Position numbers and translations under genes: made by a program. Positions 24,796 to 32,724 of a DNA stretch of 58,705 nucleotides are shown here, piece by piece. This DNA is from Aquimarina algiphila (GTDB taxonomy: Bacteria; Bacteroidota; Bacteroidia; Flavobacteriales; Flavobacteriaceae). The notes under the pieces are model-generated. The model was not told the DNA's origin, ran no database searches, and saw nothing but the letters and a program-made list of their open reading frames with translations. The stretch's first letter is position 1. Each line of letters begins with the position of its first letter. Location: assembly GCF_007489275.1 (NCBI RefSeq), contig NZ_VLNR01000044.1, forward strand, positions 1 through 58,705. The letters run 5' to 3'.

Positions 24796-25095
24796 ATGAA
24801 AAGTAGTTTTAATACTATAATAGATTCTAAAACACCTGTATTGGTAGATTTTTTTGCCGATTGGTGTGGACCATGTAAAGTACTTGCTCCCATCCTTAAG
24901 GAAGTAAAAGATGATCTCGGTGAAAATATCAAAATTGTAAAGATCGATGTGGATAAAAACCAACCTTTGGCATCAAAATACCAGGTTCGTGGCGTTCCAA
25001 CTATGATTTTATTTAAAGACGGAAAGCAATTATGGAGGCAATCAGGAGTACTACAAAAAAATGACCTTTTAAATATAATAAGTTCACATCGTTAA
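24796..25095 (+). CDS. trxA: Thioredoxin
   Basis: A 99-residue cytosolic thioredoxin with the active site FADWCGPCKVLAPIL and the cis-proline segment VRGVPTMILFKDGK. It is a disulfide reductase. It is followed after 2 nt by deoC and then deoD, forming a three-gene operon; no island-type operator is present directly upstream. The short N-terminus (about seven residues fewer than E. coli thioredoxin) is common in Bacteroidetes. Confidence 0.93.
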   Translation: MKSSFNTIIDSKTPVLVDFFADWCGPCKVLAPILKEVKDDLGENIKIVKIDVDKNQPLASKYQVRGVPTMILFKDGKQLWRQSGVLQKNDLLNIISSHR

Positions 25096-25097
25096 CA

Positions 25098-25745
25098 ATG
25101 GTACTTAATACATTCATAGACCATACTCTTCTAAAGGCTAATGCCACAGTTGATCATATTAAACAACTTTGCGCAGAAGCAAAAGAGCATCATTTCTATG
25201 CAGTTTGTGTAAATAGTTACTATGTTGCTTTGGCAGAAAGTGAGCTCATGAAAACCGATATCAAAATAGCTGCTGTAGTAGGCTTTCCTCTTGGAGCGAC
25301 AATAGCAAAGGCCAAAGTTTATGAAGCAAAACAATGTATCAAAGATGGAGCACATGAGATTGATCTGGTACTTAATATAGGGTTACTAAAATCTGGATAT
25401 CATAAGATTGTTGAGGAAGAAATCAAGGCAGTTAAAAAAGAAATTGGAGAACATATCTTAAAAGTCATTTTTGAAAACTGCTACCTTACTGATGAAGAAA
25501 AGAGAATTGCTTGTCAATTATCCTTGAATGCTGGTGCAGATTTTATAAAAACTTCTACTGGTTTTGGTACCGGAGGAGCTACTCCCGAAGATATAGTACT
25601 TATGAAAAATGAAGTACACGGGAGTACCATAAAAATAAAAGCATCTGGTGGGATTCGAGATCTTAAAACAGCAACTCAATATATCGAATTGGGGGTTGAT
25701 AGAATAGGCACATCTGCTGGAGTCACCATCGTAACTTCAAAATAA
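25098..25745 (+). CDS. deoC: Deoxyribose-phosphate aldolase
   Basis: A 215-residue class I aldolase that cleaves 2-deoxyribose 5-phosphate to glyceraldehyde 3-phosphate and acetaldehyde. The Schiff-base lysine is in FIKTSTGFGTGGATPEDI and the second catalytic lysine in IKASGGIRDL. N-terminal FIDHTLLKANAT and VGFPLGATIAKAK are typical of DeoC. With deoD 5 nt downstream it forms a nucleoside salvage pathway that can deliver carbon without ATP input, which fits energy-limited conditions. Confidence 0.96.
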   Translation: MVLNTFIDHTLLKANATVDHIKQLCAEAKEHHFYAVCVNSYYVALAESELMKTDIKIAAVVGFPLGATIAKAKVYEAKQCIKDGAHEIDLVLNIGLLKSGYHKIVEEEIKAVKKEIGEHILKVIFENCYLTDEEKRIACQLSLNAGADFIKTSTGFGTGGATPEDIVLMKNEVHGSTIKIKASGGIRDLKTATQYIELGVDRIGTSAGVTIVTSK

Positions 25746-25750
25746 ATCAG

Positions 25751-26449
25751 ATGAGTATACACATTTCAGCACAGCCAGGAGAAATAGCAGAAACAGTTTT
25801 ACTTCCCGGGGATCCTCTTCGTGCTAAATGGATTGCAAACACTTTTCTAAATGATCCCGTCTGTTATAATGAAGTTAGAGGAATGTTAGGGTATACAGGA
25901 ACTTATAATGGAAATCCAGTTTCGGTTCAGGGAACGGGAATGGGAATTCCTTCTGCTTTAATATATTATCACGAACTCATTAATCACTATGGAGTTAAAA
26001 ATCTAATTCGAGTAGGCTCTGCTGGTTCATACCAAAAAAATGTTCAACTTAGAGATATTGTTATTGCTATGTCTGCTTCTTCTACATCGGGAATTAATAC
26101 TACAAGATTTGTTAACTCAGATTATGCTCCGACTGCCAATTTTGAATTATTGATGAAAGCCGTGCACTATGCAAAAGATAATCATATTGCTATAAAAGCG
26201 GGGAACATACTATCTTCAGATGAATTTTATGAGGATGACCCTGATGCTTATAAGCATTGGGCAAAATACGGAGTGCTCTGTGTTGAGATGGAAACAGCAG
26301 GTTTATATACTATTGCTGCAAAATTTAATGTAAGAGCCCTTTCGATTCTTACAATTTCTGATTCTTTGGTTACTGGGGAGAGAACTTCGATTGAAGAACG
26401 AGAAACCACTTTTAGCAATATGATAGAAATCGCTTTGGGTATTTTATAA
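25751..26449 (+). CDS. deoD: Purine nucleoside phosphorylase DeoD-type
   Basis: A 232-residue hexameric-type phosphorylase converting purine (deoxy)nucleosides and phosphate to base and (deoxy)ribose 1-phosphate. The start MSIHISAQPGEIAETVLLPG with GDPLRAKWIA, the MGIPSALIYYHEL segment and VEMETAGLYTIAAKF are DeoD hallmarks; the catalytic Asp lies in ILTISDSLVTGE. It is the last gene of the trxA-deoC-deoD operon. The downstream DNA has a GCCTCATA/TATGAGGC inverted repeat with a long loop but no T-run. Confidence 0.96.
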   Translation: MSIHISAQPGEIAETVLLPGDPLRAKWIANTFLNDPVCYNEVRGMLGYTGTYNGNPVSVQGTGMGIPSALIYYHELINHYGVKNLIRVGSAGSYQKNVQLRDIVIAMSASSTSGINTTRFVNSDYAPTANFELLMKAVHYAKDNHIAIKAGNILSSDEFYEDDPDAYKHWAKYGVLCVEMETAGLYTIAAKFNVRALSILTISDSLVTGERTSIEERETTFSNMIEIALGIL

Positions 26450-26525
26450 AGAAGCCTCATAAGCATATCGTAGCATCCGTCTTTTAGATACACGCCTATG
26501 AGGCCACAACAACATATGAATGGGA

Positions 26526-27365
26526 TTACATTTTAAATGTTATCACTGGTTTATTTGCGTGATTTGCGATATCCTCTCCTATACTTCCGTTAAAGAAATG
26601 TGCCAGACCACGACGACCATGAGTAGGGATTGCAATAATGTCTGCTTCTATTTTATTACTATAATTAAACACTCCGCTTTCTACACTATAATCATTATAG
26701 TAAACCACATTATTATACATATCCATATTACCAGAATCTGCTTTGAATAAAAATTCTCTTACCCTTTCTTCAATCTGTCCAGAGCTTCTAAATCGTTCTC
26801 CCGGTAGGTTTATATATAACAAATGTACATTAGCTCCAAATGAGTTAAACAGTTTTATCGCATTATGATAAGGTCTAATATTCTCTATCTTAAAATCACA
26901 TGCAAATACTACTTCTTTCATAGTAAAATCTTCTACTGGATTCTTAATCACTAATACAGGCACATCTGCAGTTCTAACTACTTTCTCTGTATTTGAACCT
27001 ATAAAAACTTCTTCAGATAAACCACTAACACCATGAGAACCCATAACAATTAAATCTGCATCATTTTCATGTGCTACCTCATTAATCTCACTAAAAATCT
27101 TATAATTCTGTACAGTTTCTGTTACTTTAATTCCTTCCAGATAATCTTTATCCAAAAAAGCACTAAATCTATTTTCTGCAAGTTTCATATAATACATTGC
27201 TTCATTAATCTCCTGACCTTCATTTTTGGTCAATACGGCTTCAGATAATCCTAACATGTGTAATACTACAATTTCTGCATTTTGTTGTTTAGCTAGTATT
27301 GCTGCAACCTTTAATGCATATTCAGAATATTCAGAAAAATCTACGGGGACAAGAATTTTTTTCAT
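26526..27365 (-). CDS. Universal stress protein, two Usp domains
   Basis: The 279-residue product begins MKKILVPVDFSEYSEYAL; the frame extends to 27419 but 27365 matches the family and lies 60 nt from the operator. Domain 1 has MGSHGVSGLSEEVFIGSN with the full ATP pattern. Domain 2 also keeps an ATP-like loop (PTHGRRGLAHFFNGSIGEDI), unlike the paralogues in the tandem cluster, so this protein may bind nucleotide in both halves. It is divergent from the DUF2267 gene and both share one operator. Confidence 0.93.
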   Translation of the reverse strand: MKKILVPVDFSEYSEYALKVAAILAKQQNAEIVVLHMLGLSEAVLTKNEGQEINEAMYYMKLAENRFSAFLDKDYLEGIKVTETVQNYKIFSEINEVAHENDADLIVMGSHGVSGLSEEVFIGSNTEKVVRTADVPVLVIKNPVEDFTMKEVVFACDFKIENIRPYHNAIKLFNSFGANVHLLYINLPGERFRSSGQIEERVREFLFKADSGNMDMYNNVVYYNDYSVESGVFNYSNKIEADIIAIPTHGRRGLAHFFNGSIGEDIANHANKPVITFKM

Positions 27366-27394
27366 AATGTAAGTATTAAGTGTTTTTACAATGT

Positions 27395-27468
27395 CAAAAT
27401 TATAAGATGTAATCCCCAATTAATATGATAATTATCATACAAATCCTCTTTAGAAGATGATAACTTTA
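27395..27468. promoter_or_regulatory. One operator serving two divergent promoters (Usp and DUF2267)
   Basis: The perfect palindrome TGATAATTATCA (27426-27437) has a -7 box at exactly 23 nt on both sides: TAATTTTG on the minus strand (27395-27402) and TAACTTTA on the plus strand (27461-27468). The starts are 60 nt (Usp) and 72 nt (DUF2267) away. Confidence 0.83.
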
Positions 27469-27509
27469 TATTTTATGTTCGAATAATCGAAAACCAAAAC
27501 CTCTTTATA

Positions 27510-27959
27510 ATGGCACTTAATTTTAATCGATATGCAACAGAAGCAAACACTTTTTTAAAAGAATATGCTGAAGAAATGAACTTAAGCGAGACTCCAGATA
27601 AAGCAGGTAGAATTCTATCTGCAATTTTACATGGATTACGAGAAATTATATCTATAGAAGAGTCCTTGCAATTTATTGCTCAACTCCCCATGTTTCTAAA
27701 AGCTGTATATGTCAATGGGTGGTCTATTAAAGGTAAAAAACATAGGATAAAACATATGAAGGAGTTTATTGATTTAGTAAGGTCCTTTGACGGAGTGACT
27801 TCTACTTATGATTTTGAATCTAATGAAATAGCAGAACATTATATTAATACTACATTTTTCATACTTCGTAAATATGTATCGACAGGAGAGATGAAGCATA
27901 TAAGAGACGAGCTCCCCAAAAATCTTAAAAATATGATTTTTGATAAGTTATTTTTATAA
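27510..27959 (+). CDS. DUF2267 family protein
   Basis: A 149-residue helical protein. The segment TFLKEYAEEMNLSETPDKAGRI, followed by LHGLREIISIEESLQFIAQL and FLKAVYVNGW, is characteristic of DUF2267, a domain frequently encoded beside universal stress proteins and other stress genes; its biochemical function is not established. No signal peptide or membrane helix. It shares its operator with the divergent Usp gene at 26526-27365. Confidence 0.85.
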   Translation: MALNFNRYATEANTFLKEYAEEMNLSETPDKAGRILSAILHGLREIISIEESLQFIAQLPMFLKAVYVNGWSIKGKKHRIKHMKEFIDLVRSFDGVTSTYDFESNEIAEHYINTTFFILRKYVSTGEMKHIRDELPKNLKNMIFDKLFL

Positions 27960-28030
27960 GAATTTATATCACTTTTTATATTATTTAGGTACCTTTCAAA
28001 ACTATCATATATGTCCAAAAAGCATCATAA

Positions 28031-28303
28031 ATGTTAAAACATTATAACATTACAGTAACAGGAAAAGTTCAGGGAGTTTGGTATCGAAAAAATACACTTG
28101 AAAAAGCCAAAGAACTCCATATCACGGGCCATGTAAAAAATCTAAGCAACGGAAATGTATATATAGAAGCCGAAGGAAATCACGATCAACTTACCTCCTT
28201 TATAGCATGGTGTACTCTTGGACCAGAATTTGCAAAAGTGGACGATGTTTCATTTGAAGAAGGGGATATAAGGCCTTTTAAATGTTTTGAAATTATATAC
28301 TAA
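28031..28303 (+). CDS. acyP: Acylphosphatase
   Basis: A 90-residue enzyme hydrolysing acyl phosphates such as acetyl or carbamoyl phosphate. The catalytic arginine is in GKVQGVWYRKNT and the catalytic asparagine in ITGHVKNLSNGNVYIEAEG. The C-terminal FKCFEIIY fits the family ending. The usual F-R of the motif GVxFR is W-Y-R here. It is a stand-alone gene between DUF2267 and the WG-repeat protein; no palindromic operator lies upstream. Confidence 0.94.
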   Translation: MLKHYNITVTGKVQGVWYRKNTLEKAKELHITGHVKNLSNGNVYIEAEGNHDQLTSFIAWCTLGPEFAKVDDVSFEEGDIRPFKCFEIIY

Positions 28304-28363
28304 CTTGCTTTTCCAGTATTCTTTTATATCAATTCATAAGATTTAACCAAGATTTTGATAGTA

Positions 28364-28406
28364 TGATATTTCTCATTTTATGATTGGTATCCATATGTTA
28401 TTTTTA
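28364..28406 (+). promoter_or_regulatory. Operator and promoter for the WG-repeat protein gene
   Basis: TGATATTTCTCA (28364-28375), 23 nt, then TATTTTTA (28399-28406). The start lies 58 nt past the palindrome. The operator has one mismatch, as at 2735. Confidence 0.75.
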
Positions 28407-28433
28407 GAAGTATAATTTAAAAGATACATACTG

Positions 28434-29048
28434 ATGAAAAGAATACTCATTTTAAGCATAGGCCTGATATTATTTTCGTTTTATGGAACCGCGCAGATTA
28501 TAAAAGATATTGATGAAATTACACCATTTCATGAAGAGCTCGCTGCAATACGAAAAGGAAATAAATGGGCTTTCATAAATACAAAAGGAGAAATAATAAT
28601 ACCGTATAGAGAAGATATTGTAGCTTCTAAGGGAAGTGAAAGTTATCCTTACTTTAGCAACGAAAGATGTCTGATTAAACAAATAAAAAATGATATTTAT
28701 TATTATGGATATATTGATAAATCTGGAAAGACGGTAATTGAACCAGAATACCTAAATGGTATTCCATTTAATGACGGATATGCTATTGTTCTAAAAATTG
28801 CAAAAGAGGAGTTGGGGAAAAATGATCTACTTGATAAAAAAGTGATTTCATATAGCTACGATGAAGTGGTGATAAACCCAAATGGAACTATTATAACTCA
28901 TTTGTCTGGTCCAGAACATCTAATTTTTTCTAAAGATAAATTAAAGAAGCGACCTGGAATTCAATCCTATCTTATATCATCAAACTTAGTAGCTTTAAAT
29001 AATAATAGTCGATGGGAAATCCATGTAGTAAATACTACGAAAGAATAA
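28434..29048 (+). CDS. Secreted WG-repeat protein
   Basis: A 204-residue protein with a signal peptide (ILILSIGLILFSFYGTAQ). Then come WG-like repeats: FHEELAAIRKGNKWAFINTK with GEIIIPYREDI, and a second unit around YYYGYIDKSGKTVIEPEYLN with FNDGYAIV. WG repeats form beta-hairpin modules, common in Bacteroidetes surface proteins. The later part is less regular. Its function is unknown. Expression from an island-type promoter ties it to the Usp/cbb3 group. Confidence 0.8.
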   Translation: MKRILILSIGLILFSFYGTAQIIKDIDEITPFHEELAAIRKGNKWAFINTKGEIIIPYREDIVASKGSESYPYFSNERCLIKQIKNDIYYYGYIDKSGKTVIEPEYLNGIPFNDGYAIVLKIAKEELGKNDLLDKKVISYSYDEVVINPNGTIITHLSGPEHLIFSKDKLKKRPGIQSYLISSNLVALNNNSRWEIHVVNTTKE

Positions 29049-29055
29049 AAACCGT

Positions 29056-29526
29056 TCAGGTTTCTTGAGGTGTAATATCTGACAATATCAAAAAAGTAGT
29101 TGTATCTCCATATTGCATTAACTTATCTATTAAATCTTGTAAATGCAATTGATCCTTAAGTACAACTTTGAGGTGTACATTTTGGTTTCCTGTAATACGA
29201 TGGGCTTCTTTGATTTCTGGCAACTTATTTATAAGCATAAAAAGAGCTTTTAAGTTTCCATGAAATACTTTTACTAATACAAAAGCTTCAATTGTATATC
29301 CAAGTAATTTATAATCTAAAGATAGATTATAATGTTTAATTATCCCTGTGTCTTCCATTTTCTGAATTCGCTCACGAACAGCAGATGGAGAAAGGTTAAT
29401 TATACGCCCCAGATCTGCAAAAGAAATCCTGGAATTCTTTTTTAAACTAGAAAGTATTCTGTGATCAATATTATCTACAACCGATTCGTTCTTCATTTCT
29501 TCATAATTAACTTTATTCAATTTCAA
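29056..29526 (-). CDS. Lrp/AsnC family transcriptional regulator
   Basis: A 156-residue regulator. An N-terminal helix-turn-helix (IDHRILSSLKKNSRISFADL then INLSPSAVRERIQKMEDTG) is followed by the RAM ligand-binding domain (AFVLVKVFHGNLKAL to ILSDITP). The start could also be the internal ATG at 29496. The protein is divergent from the 2-hydroxyacid dehydrogenase gene and may regulate it. Its ligand, probably an amino acid, is not predictable from the sequence. Confidence 0.9.
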   Translation of the reverse strand: MKLNKVNYEEMKNESVVDNIDHRILSSLKKNSRISFADLGRIINLSPSAVRERIQKMEDTGIIKHYNLSLDYKLLGYTIEAFVLVKVFHGNLKALFMLINKLPEIKEAHRITGNQNVHLKVVLKDQLHLQDLIDKLMQYGDTTTFLILSDITPQET

Positions 29527-29599
29527 ATATAGCCATTAACCAAAGAATCAACTTCGAATTGAATATTTCTATCTTTAATTTTGATAAAAAAATAAAACT

Positions 29600-30529
29600 A
29601 TGAGTATTGTGATCGTTTTTAATAACAAAGATCCTAAACCTTGGGCAGAAAAATTAAAATCTAAATTATCTGATATCCCTATCCAAATTTATCCAGAAAT
29701 ACATGATCCCCTGATAGTTAAATTTGCATTATGCTGGAAACCACACCAAAACATTCTTTTGCAATTTCCTAATCTTAAAGTAGTTCAGTCTGTAGGTGCT
29801 TCGGTAGAGCACATCATTAAAACACAAGAACTACGTAAAACAATTACATTAAGCAGAATAGTAGACAATAATCTTTCTCATGATATGTGGGAATACTTGT
29901 TGACTGCTATATTATCTATCTCAAAAAACAACTTTATATATGCTCACCAACAATCTATAAAATTATGGAAACAACATCCCTATACCAATATTCAAAACAC
30001 TAACATATCTATCCTTGGATTAGGAAAAATAGGCTCTTTTGTTGCAGAAAAGCTTGGTCTACTTGGATATAAGGTTAAAGGATGGTCCTCTTCTGTCAAA
30101 AACATAAACAATGTAATCAGTTACTCAGGAATACAGCAACTTGATAAGTGCCTGCACAACACCGATATACTTATTAATATATTACCACTTACCGATACTA
30201 CTCAAAATATTCTTAATATCACAAACCTTAAAAAGATAAATGCTGGAGGATATCTAATTAATGTAGGAAGAGGTGAACATCTTGTAGAAAATGATCTATT
30301 AGATCTGTTAGAGGAGAAATATCTTTCAGGGGCTATACTTGATGTCTTTAGATCAGAACCTTTACCAGATAATCATCCTTTCTGGAACCATCCAAAAATT
30401 CAAATAACTCCACATGTAGCAAGTCTTACCAATATCGAATCTGCATCATTACAAATTGTAGAAAACTATAACAGGTTTACATCTGGTAAGGAATTAATGC
30501 ACCAAGTTTCATTAAAAAAAGGATATTAA
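29600..30529 (+). CDS. D-2-hydroxyacid dehydrogenase (glyoxylate/hydroxypyruvate reductase type)
   Basis: A 309-residue NAD(P)-dependent enzyme of the GhrA-like group. The Rossmann motif is ISILGLGKIGSFVAEKLGLL; the catalytic Arg, Glu and His are in INVGRGEHLVEND and FRSEPLP and the following ITPHVASL. These enzymes reduce glyoxylate, hydroxypyruvate or other 2-ketoacids; the substrate here is not determined. It overlaps no gene and is 3 nt before the VOC protein, so the two form an operon, probably controlled by the divergent Lrp-type regulator. Confidence 0.92.
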   Translation: MSIVIVFNNKDPKPWAEKLKSKLSDIPIQIYPEIHDPLIVKFALCWKPHQNILLQFPNLKVVQSVGASVEHIIKTQELRKTITLSRIVDNNLSHDMWEYLLTAILSISKNNFIYAHQQSIKLWKQHPYTNIQNTNISILGLGKIGSFVAEKLGLLGYKVKGWSSSVKNINNVISYSGIQQLDKCLHNTDILINILPLTDTTQNILNITNLKKINAGGYLINVGRGEHLVENDLLDLLEEKYLSGAILDVFRSEPLPDNHPFWNHPKIQITPHVASLTNIESASLQIVENYNRFTSGKELMHQVSLKKGY

Positions 30530-30532
30530 ACC

Positions 30533-30946
30533 ATGAACACCATATTTCATCTTGCATTTAAAGTAAAAAACATCAGTAGTACCAAACAATTTTATAATAA
30601 AATATTAGGTTGTCCTCTGGGGCGAGAAACCACAGACTGGGTTGATTTTGATTTCTTTGGACATCAAATTTCTGCTCATGTCTCTGATACTATCCCTCCT
30701 CTTGACTATTGCGGAGTCGTAGATAAAATTAAAGTCCCCATTCCTCATTTTGGATGCATCCTACAAGAAGACCAATTTGATATTTTAAAACAAAAATTAA
30801 AAACTAATAATGTTGATTTTATGATTCCTCCACAAACACGATATGCAGACCAAACAGGAGAACAAAAAACAATGTTTGTACTAGATTTTAGTAATAATCC
30901 TATAGAATTTAAATGCTTCATTAAGAAAGCAGAAGTATTTAAATAA
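30533..30946 (+). CDS. VOC family (glyoxalase-fold) protein
   Basis: A 137-residue protein with two beta-alpha-beta-beta-beta modules. Likely metal ligands are in FHLAFKVKN, DFDFFGHQISAHV and NNPIEFKCF. The sequence resembles dioxygenase/lyase-like members found in many bacteria, with no specific substrate evident. It follows the hydroxyacid dehydrogenase after 3 nt. A hairpin (30964-30985) lies 17 nt downstream. Confidence 0.88.
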   Translation: MNTIFHLAFKVKNISSTKQFYNKILGCPLGRETTDWVDFDFFGHQISAHVSDTIPPLDYCGVVDKIKVPIPHFGCILQEDQFDILKQKLKTNNVDFMIPPQTRYADQTGEQKTMFVLDFSNNPIEFKCFIKKAEVFK

Positions 30947-30959
30947 GTGTTTATAAACG

Positions 30960-31155
30960 GAAACAGGTAGACCTTCACCTACCTGCTTCTTTATAGGAAA
31001 TTAATCTTGTAAATTACTTATAATTATAATTCTTAAACTTATTACTAAGCCAAGGAAACCTAATTATGTTCCTTTAAGCATGATTAACTTCTCTATTTGG
31101 TTTCTACTATACCATACTAAAAACCTTTCTTTAACTATAAATCACTTCTTTATCA
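30960..31155 (-). ncRNA. Candidate small RNA driven by an orphan operator
   Basis: The palindrome at 31193-31204 has a -7-like box (TACTTTAG, 31162-31169) at the standard 23-nt spacing on the minus strand, but the predicted transcript enters a stretch with no reading frame longer than five codons. It includes an AAGGAA/TTCCTT stem region near 31053-31075 and would end around the CAGGTAG/CTACCTG hairpin (30964-30985), followed on the minus strand by TTTCCGTTT. A regulatory RNA is the simplest reading; a decayed gene is the alternative. Confidence 0.3.
30964..30985. terminator. Hairpin downstream of the VOC gene
   Basis: CAGGTAG and CTACCTG form a 7-bp stem with an 8-nt loop. The T-rich tract after it is imperfect in both directions (CTTCTTTAT on plus, TTTCCGTTT on minus). 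It could terminate the VOC transcript and the candidate RNA. Confidence 0.5.
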
Positions 31156-31161
31156 TCAAGG

Positions 31162-31204
31162 CTAAAGTACTCCTATTTTTACTCAAAAAATATGATATAT
31201 ATCA
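31162..31204 (-). promoter_or_regulatory. Orphan operator with minus-strand -7-like box
   Basis: TGATATATATCA (31193-31204) is a perfect palindrome. On the minus strand TACTTTAG (31162-31169) sits at the 23-nt spacing; the plus side has no match. No annotated gene starts at the expected distance in either direction. Confidence 0.6.
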
Positions 31205-31223
31205 GTTTATACATCTTGAATAA

Positions 31224-31526
31224 TTAATGATAAGGTTTAAACTCTTGCTTTCTTTTTTTTAATTGTTTTTCTATATCACTTAATGTTTCTTTAAAAGCTA
31301 ATTCAAAATTCTGTTCATTTGATGTTGCATATATTTTAGGTCCTGGCAAACTCAATTCCATAGTACAGATTTTCCCTTTTCCTTTTGGATCATTTTCTTT
31401 TTTAAAAAACACATCAGATTTGATTACCCAATCGTATTTCTTGAATAGTTTATCTAGTTTTTCATGTACATAATCTTCCATGGTTTCACTTGTCGGCATT
31501 TGTACAAATTGAATATTGGTTTTCAT
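31224..31526 (-). CDS. hpf: Ribosome hibernation promoting factor (HPF/RaiA family)
   Basis: A 100-residue short-form protein with the S30AE fold: MKTNIQFVQMPTSETMEDYV, then EKLDKLFKKYDWVIKSDVFF, and a C-terminal helix (LAFKETLSDIEKQLKKRKQE) rich in lysine that contacts rRNA. HPF inactivates ribosomes during growth arrest to save energy. It has an island-type promoter shared with the divergent exporter operon. A second, long-form hibernation factor may exist elsewhere in the genome; this copy appears dedicated to the island regulon. Confidence 0.9.
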   Translation of the reverse strand: MKTNIQFVQMPTSETMEDYVHEKLDKLFKKYDWVIKSDVFFKKENDPKGKGKICTMELSLPGPKIYATSNEQNFELAFKETLSDIEKQLKKRKQEFKPYH

Positions 31527-31550
31527 AAATATCTCTGTTTAATTTTTATT

Positions 31551-31624
31551 CAAAAATAATAGGTATACCCTGTTTTAAATATGATAAATATCATTTCGAA
31601 AGCCGCTCTTTTAGTAGAAATTTG
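31551..31624. promoter_or_regulatory. One operator serving two divergent promoters (hpf and exporter operon)
   Basis: TGATAAATATCA (31582-31593) with a perfect -7 box TATTTTTG on the minus strand (31551-31558) and GAAATTTG on the plus strand (31617-31624), both at 23 nt. The starts are 55 nt (hpf) and 48 nt (adaptor) away. Confidence 0.82.
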
Positions 31625-31641
31625 ATAAAAAACAAATACGT

Positions 31642-32724
31642 ATGCATACCCTCGTATTAAGGATACTTTTTGTTACCATTTTTATCTCTTGCTCTACTAA
31701 AGAAGATAAAATACTTCCCACGGTTAGTAATGTTACAGAATCAGTATATTCATCGGTAACGATTCAACCAGATAGTTTATATCAAGCATATGCTTCGGTA
31801 AATGGCATCCTGGATAAAAATCTCGTAGAAGAAGGACAAATCATAAAAAAAGGGGTTCCTATACTTCAGGTTATAAATAGCAATCCGAAATTAAATGCAG
31901 AAAATGCCAGATTATCTTTAGAGCTGGCAAAAAATAATTATGACGGAAACGCAGCTATTCTTAGTAGCATAGAAGAAGAAATAAAAGCAGCAATATTAAA
32001 AATGACAAATGATTCTATTAACTATTGCCGTCAAAAAAATCTTTGGAGTCAACACATTGGTTCAAAAGTAGAATATGACACTAAAAAATTAACCTATGAA
32101 CTTTCTACCAATAATTTAAGCCTGTTAAAAAACAAATATTACAGGACTAGGGAAGAACTTCAAACTCAATTAAAACAAGCCAAAAACACTTACAAAACAT
32201 CGGTTATTACCACAAAAGACTTCACTATTAATAGTAAAATTAATGGAAAGATTTATGCATTGTATAAAAACCCAGGAGAAGTTGTTAATACTTTGGAACC
32301 CTTGGCTTCTTTAGGGAGTGATAGCGTTTTTGTTATAGAAATGTTGGTTGACGAAGTAGACATAGTAAAGATAAAAAAGAACCAAAAGACGCTCATAACC
32401 TTAGATGCATACGATGAAGAAGTCTTTGTAGCAAAAGTGAGTAAAATTTATCCGAAAAAAGATGAGCGTAACCAGACTTTTATGGTCGAAGCACTGTTTG
32501 AAAAAAGTCCTGGGGTATTATATCCTGGTTTATCCGGAGAAGCAAATATTATAATTGCTCATATCTCAAAAACCTTGACTATCCCAAAAGAATATTTGGT
32601 TGATGGCAATAAAGTAAAAACTGAAAAAGGGTTAACTGAAATCAAGATCGGATTACAAAGTATGGATACTGTAGAAGTATTATCCGGAATTACTTCGAAA
32701 ACATGGATTTACAAACCTCAATGA
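31642..32724 (+). CDS. Periplasmic adaptor (membrane fusion) lipoprotein of a MacB-like exporter
   Basis: A 360-residue HlyD/AcrA-type adaptor. The N-terminus is a lipoprotein signal (LRILFVTIFISCSTKED). A lipoyl/biotinyl-like half-domain (YASVNGILDKNLVEEGQIIK) is followed by a coiled-coil hairpin (about 90-180), a second lipoyl half (INGKIYALYKNPGEVVN) and a beta-barrel region. It links an inner-membrane pump to the outer membrane. The stop overlaps the permease start (ATGA at 32721-32724), so the two are translationally coupled. Substrate unknown. Confidence 0.9.
   Translation: MHTLVLRILFVTIFISCSTKEDKILPTVSNVTESVYSSVTIQPDSLYQAYASVNGILDKNLVEEGQIIKKGVPILQVINSNPKLNAENARLSLELAKNNYDGNAAILSSIEEEIKAAILKMTNDSINYCRQKNLWSQHIGSKVEYDTKKLTYELSTNNLSLLKNKYYRTREELQTQLKQAKNTYKTSVITTKDFTINSKINGKIYALYKNPGEVVNTLEPLASLGSDSVFVIEMLVDEVDIVKIKKNQKTLITLDAYDEEVFVAKVSKIYPKKDERNQTFMVEALFEKSPGVLYPGLSGEANIIIAHISKTLTIPKEYLVDGNKVKTEKGLTEIKIGLQSMDTVEVLSGITSKTWIYKPQ

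Noticed and set aside
26450..26525. Terminator between deoD and the convergent Usp gene
   Set aside because: The GCCTCATA/TATGAGGC arms are 40 nt apart and no T-run follows, so an intrinsic terminator cannot be claimed.
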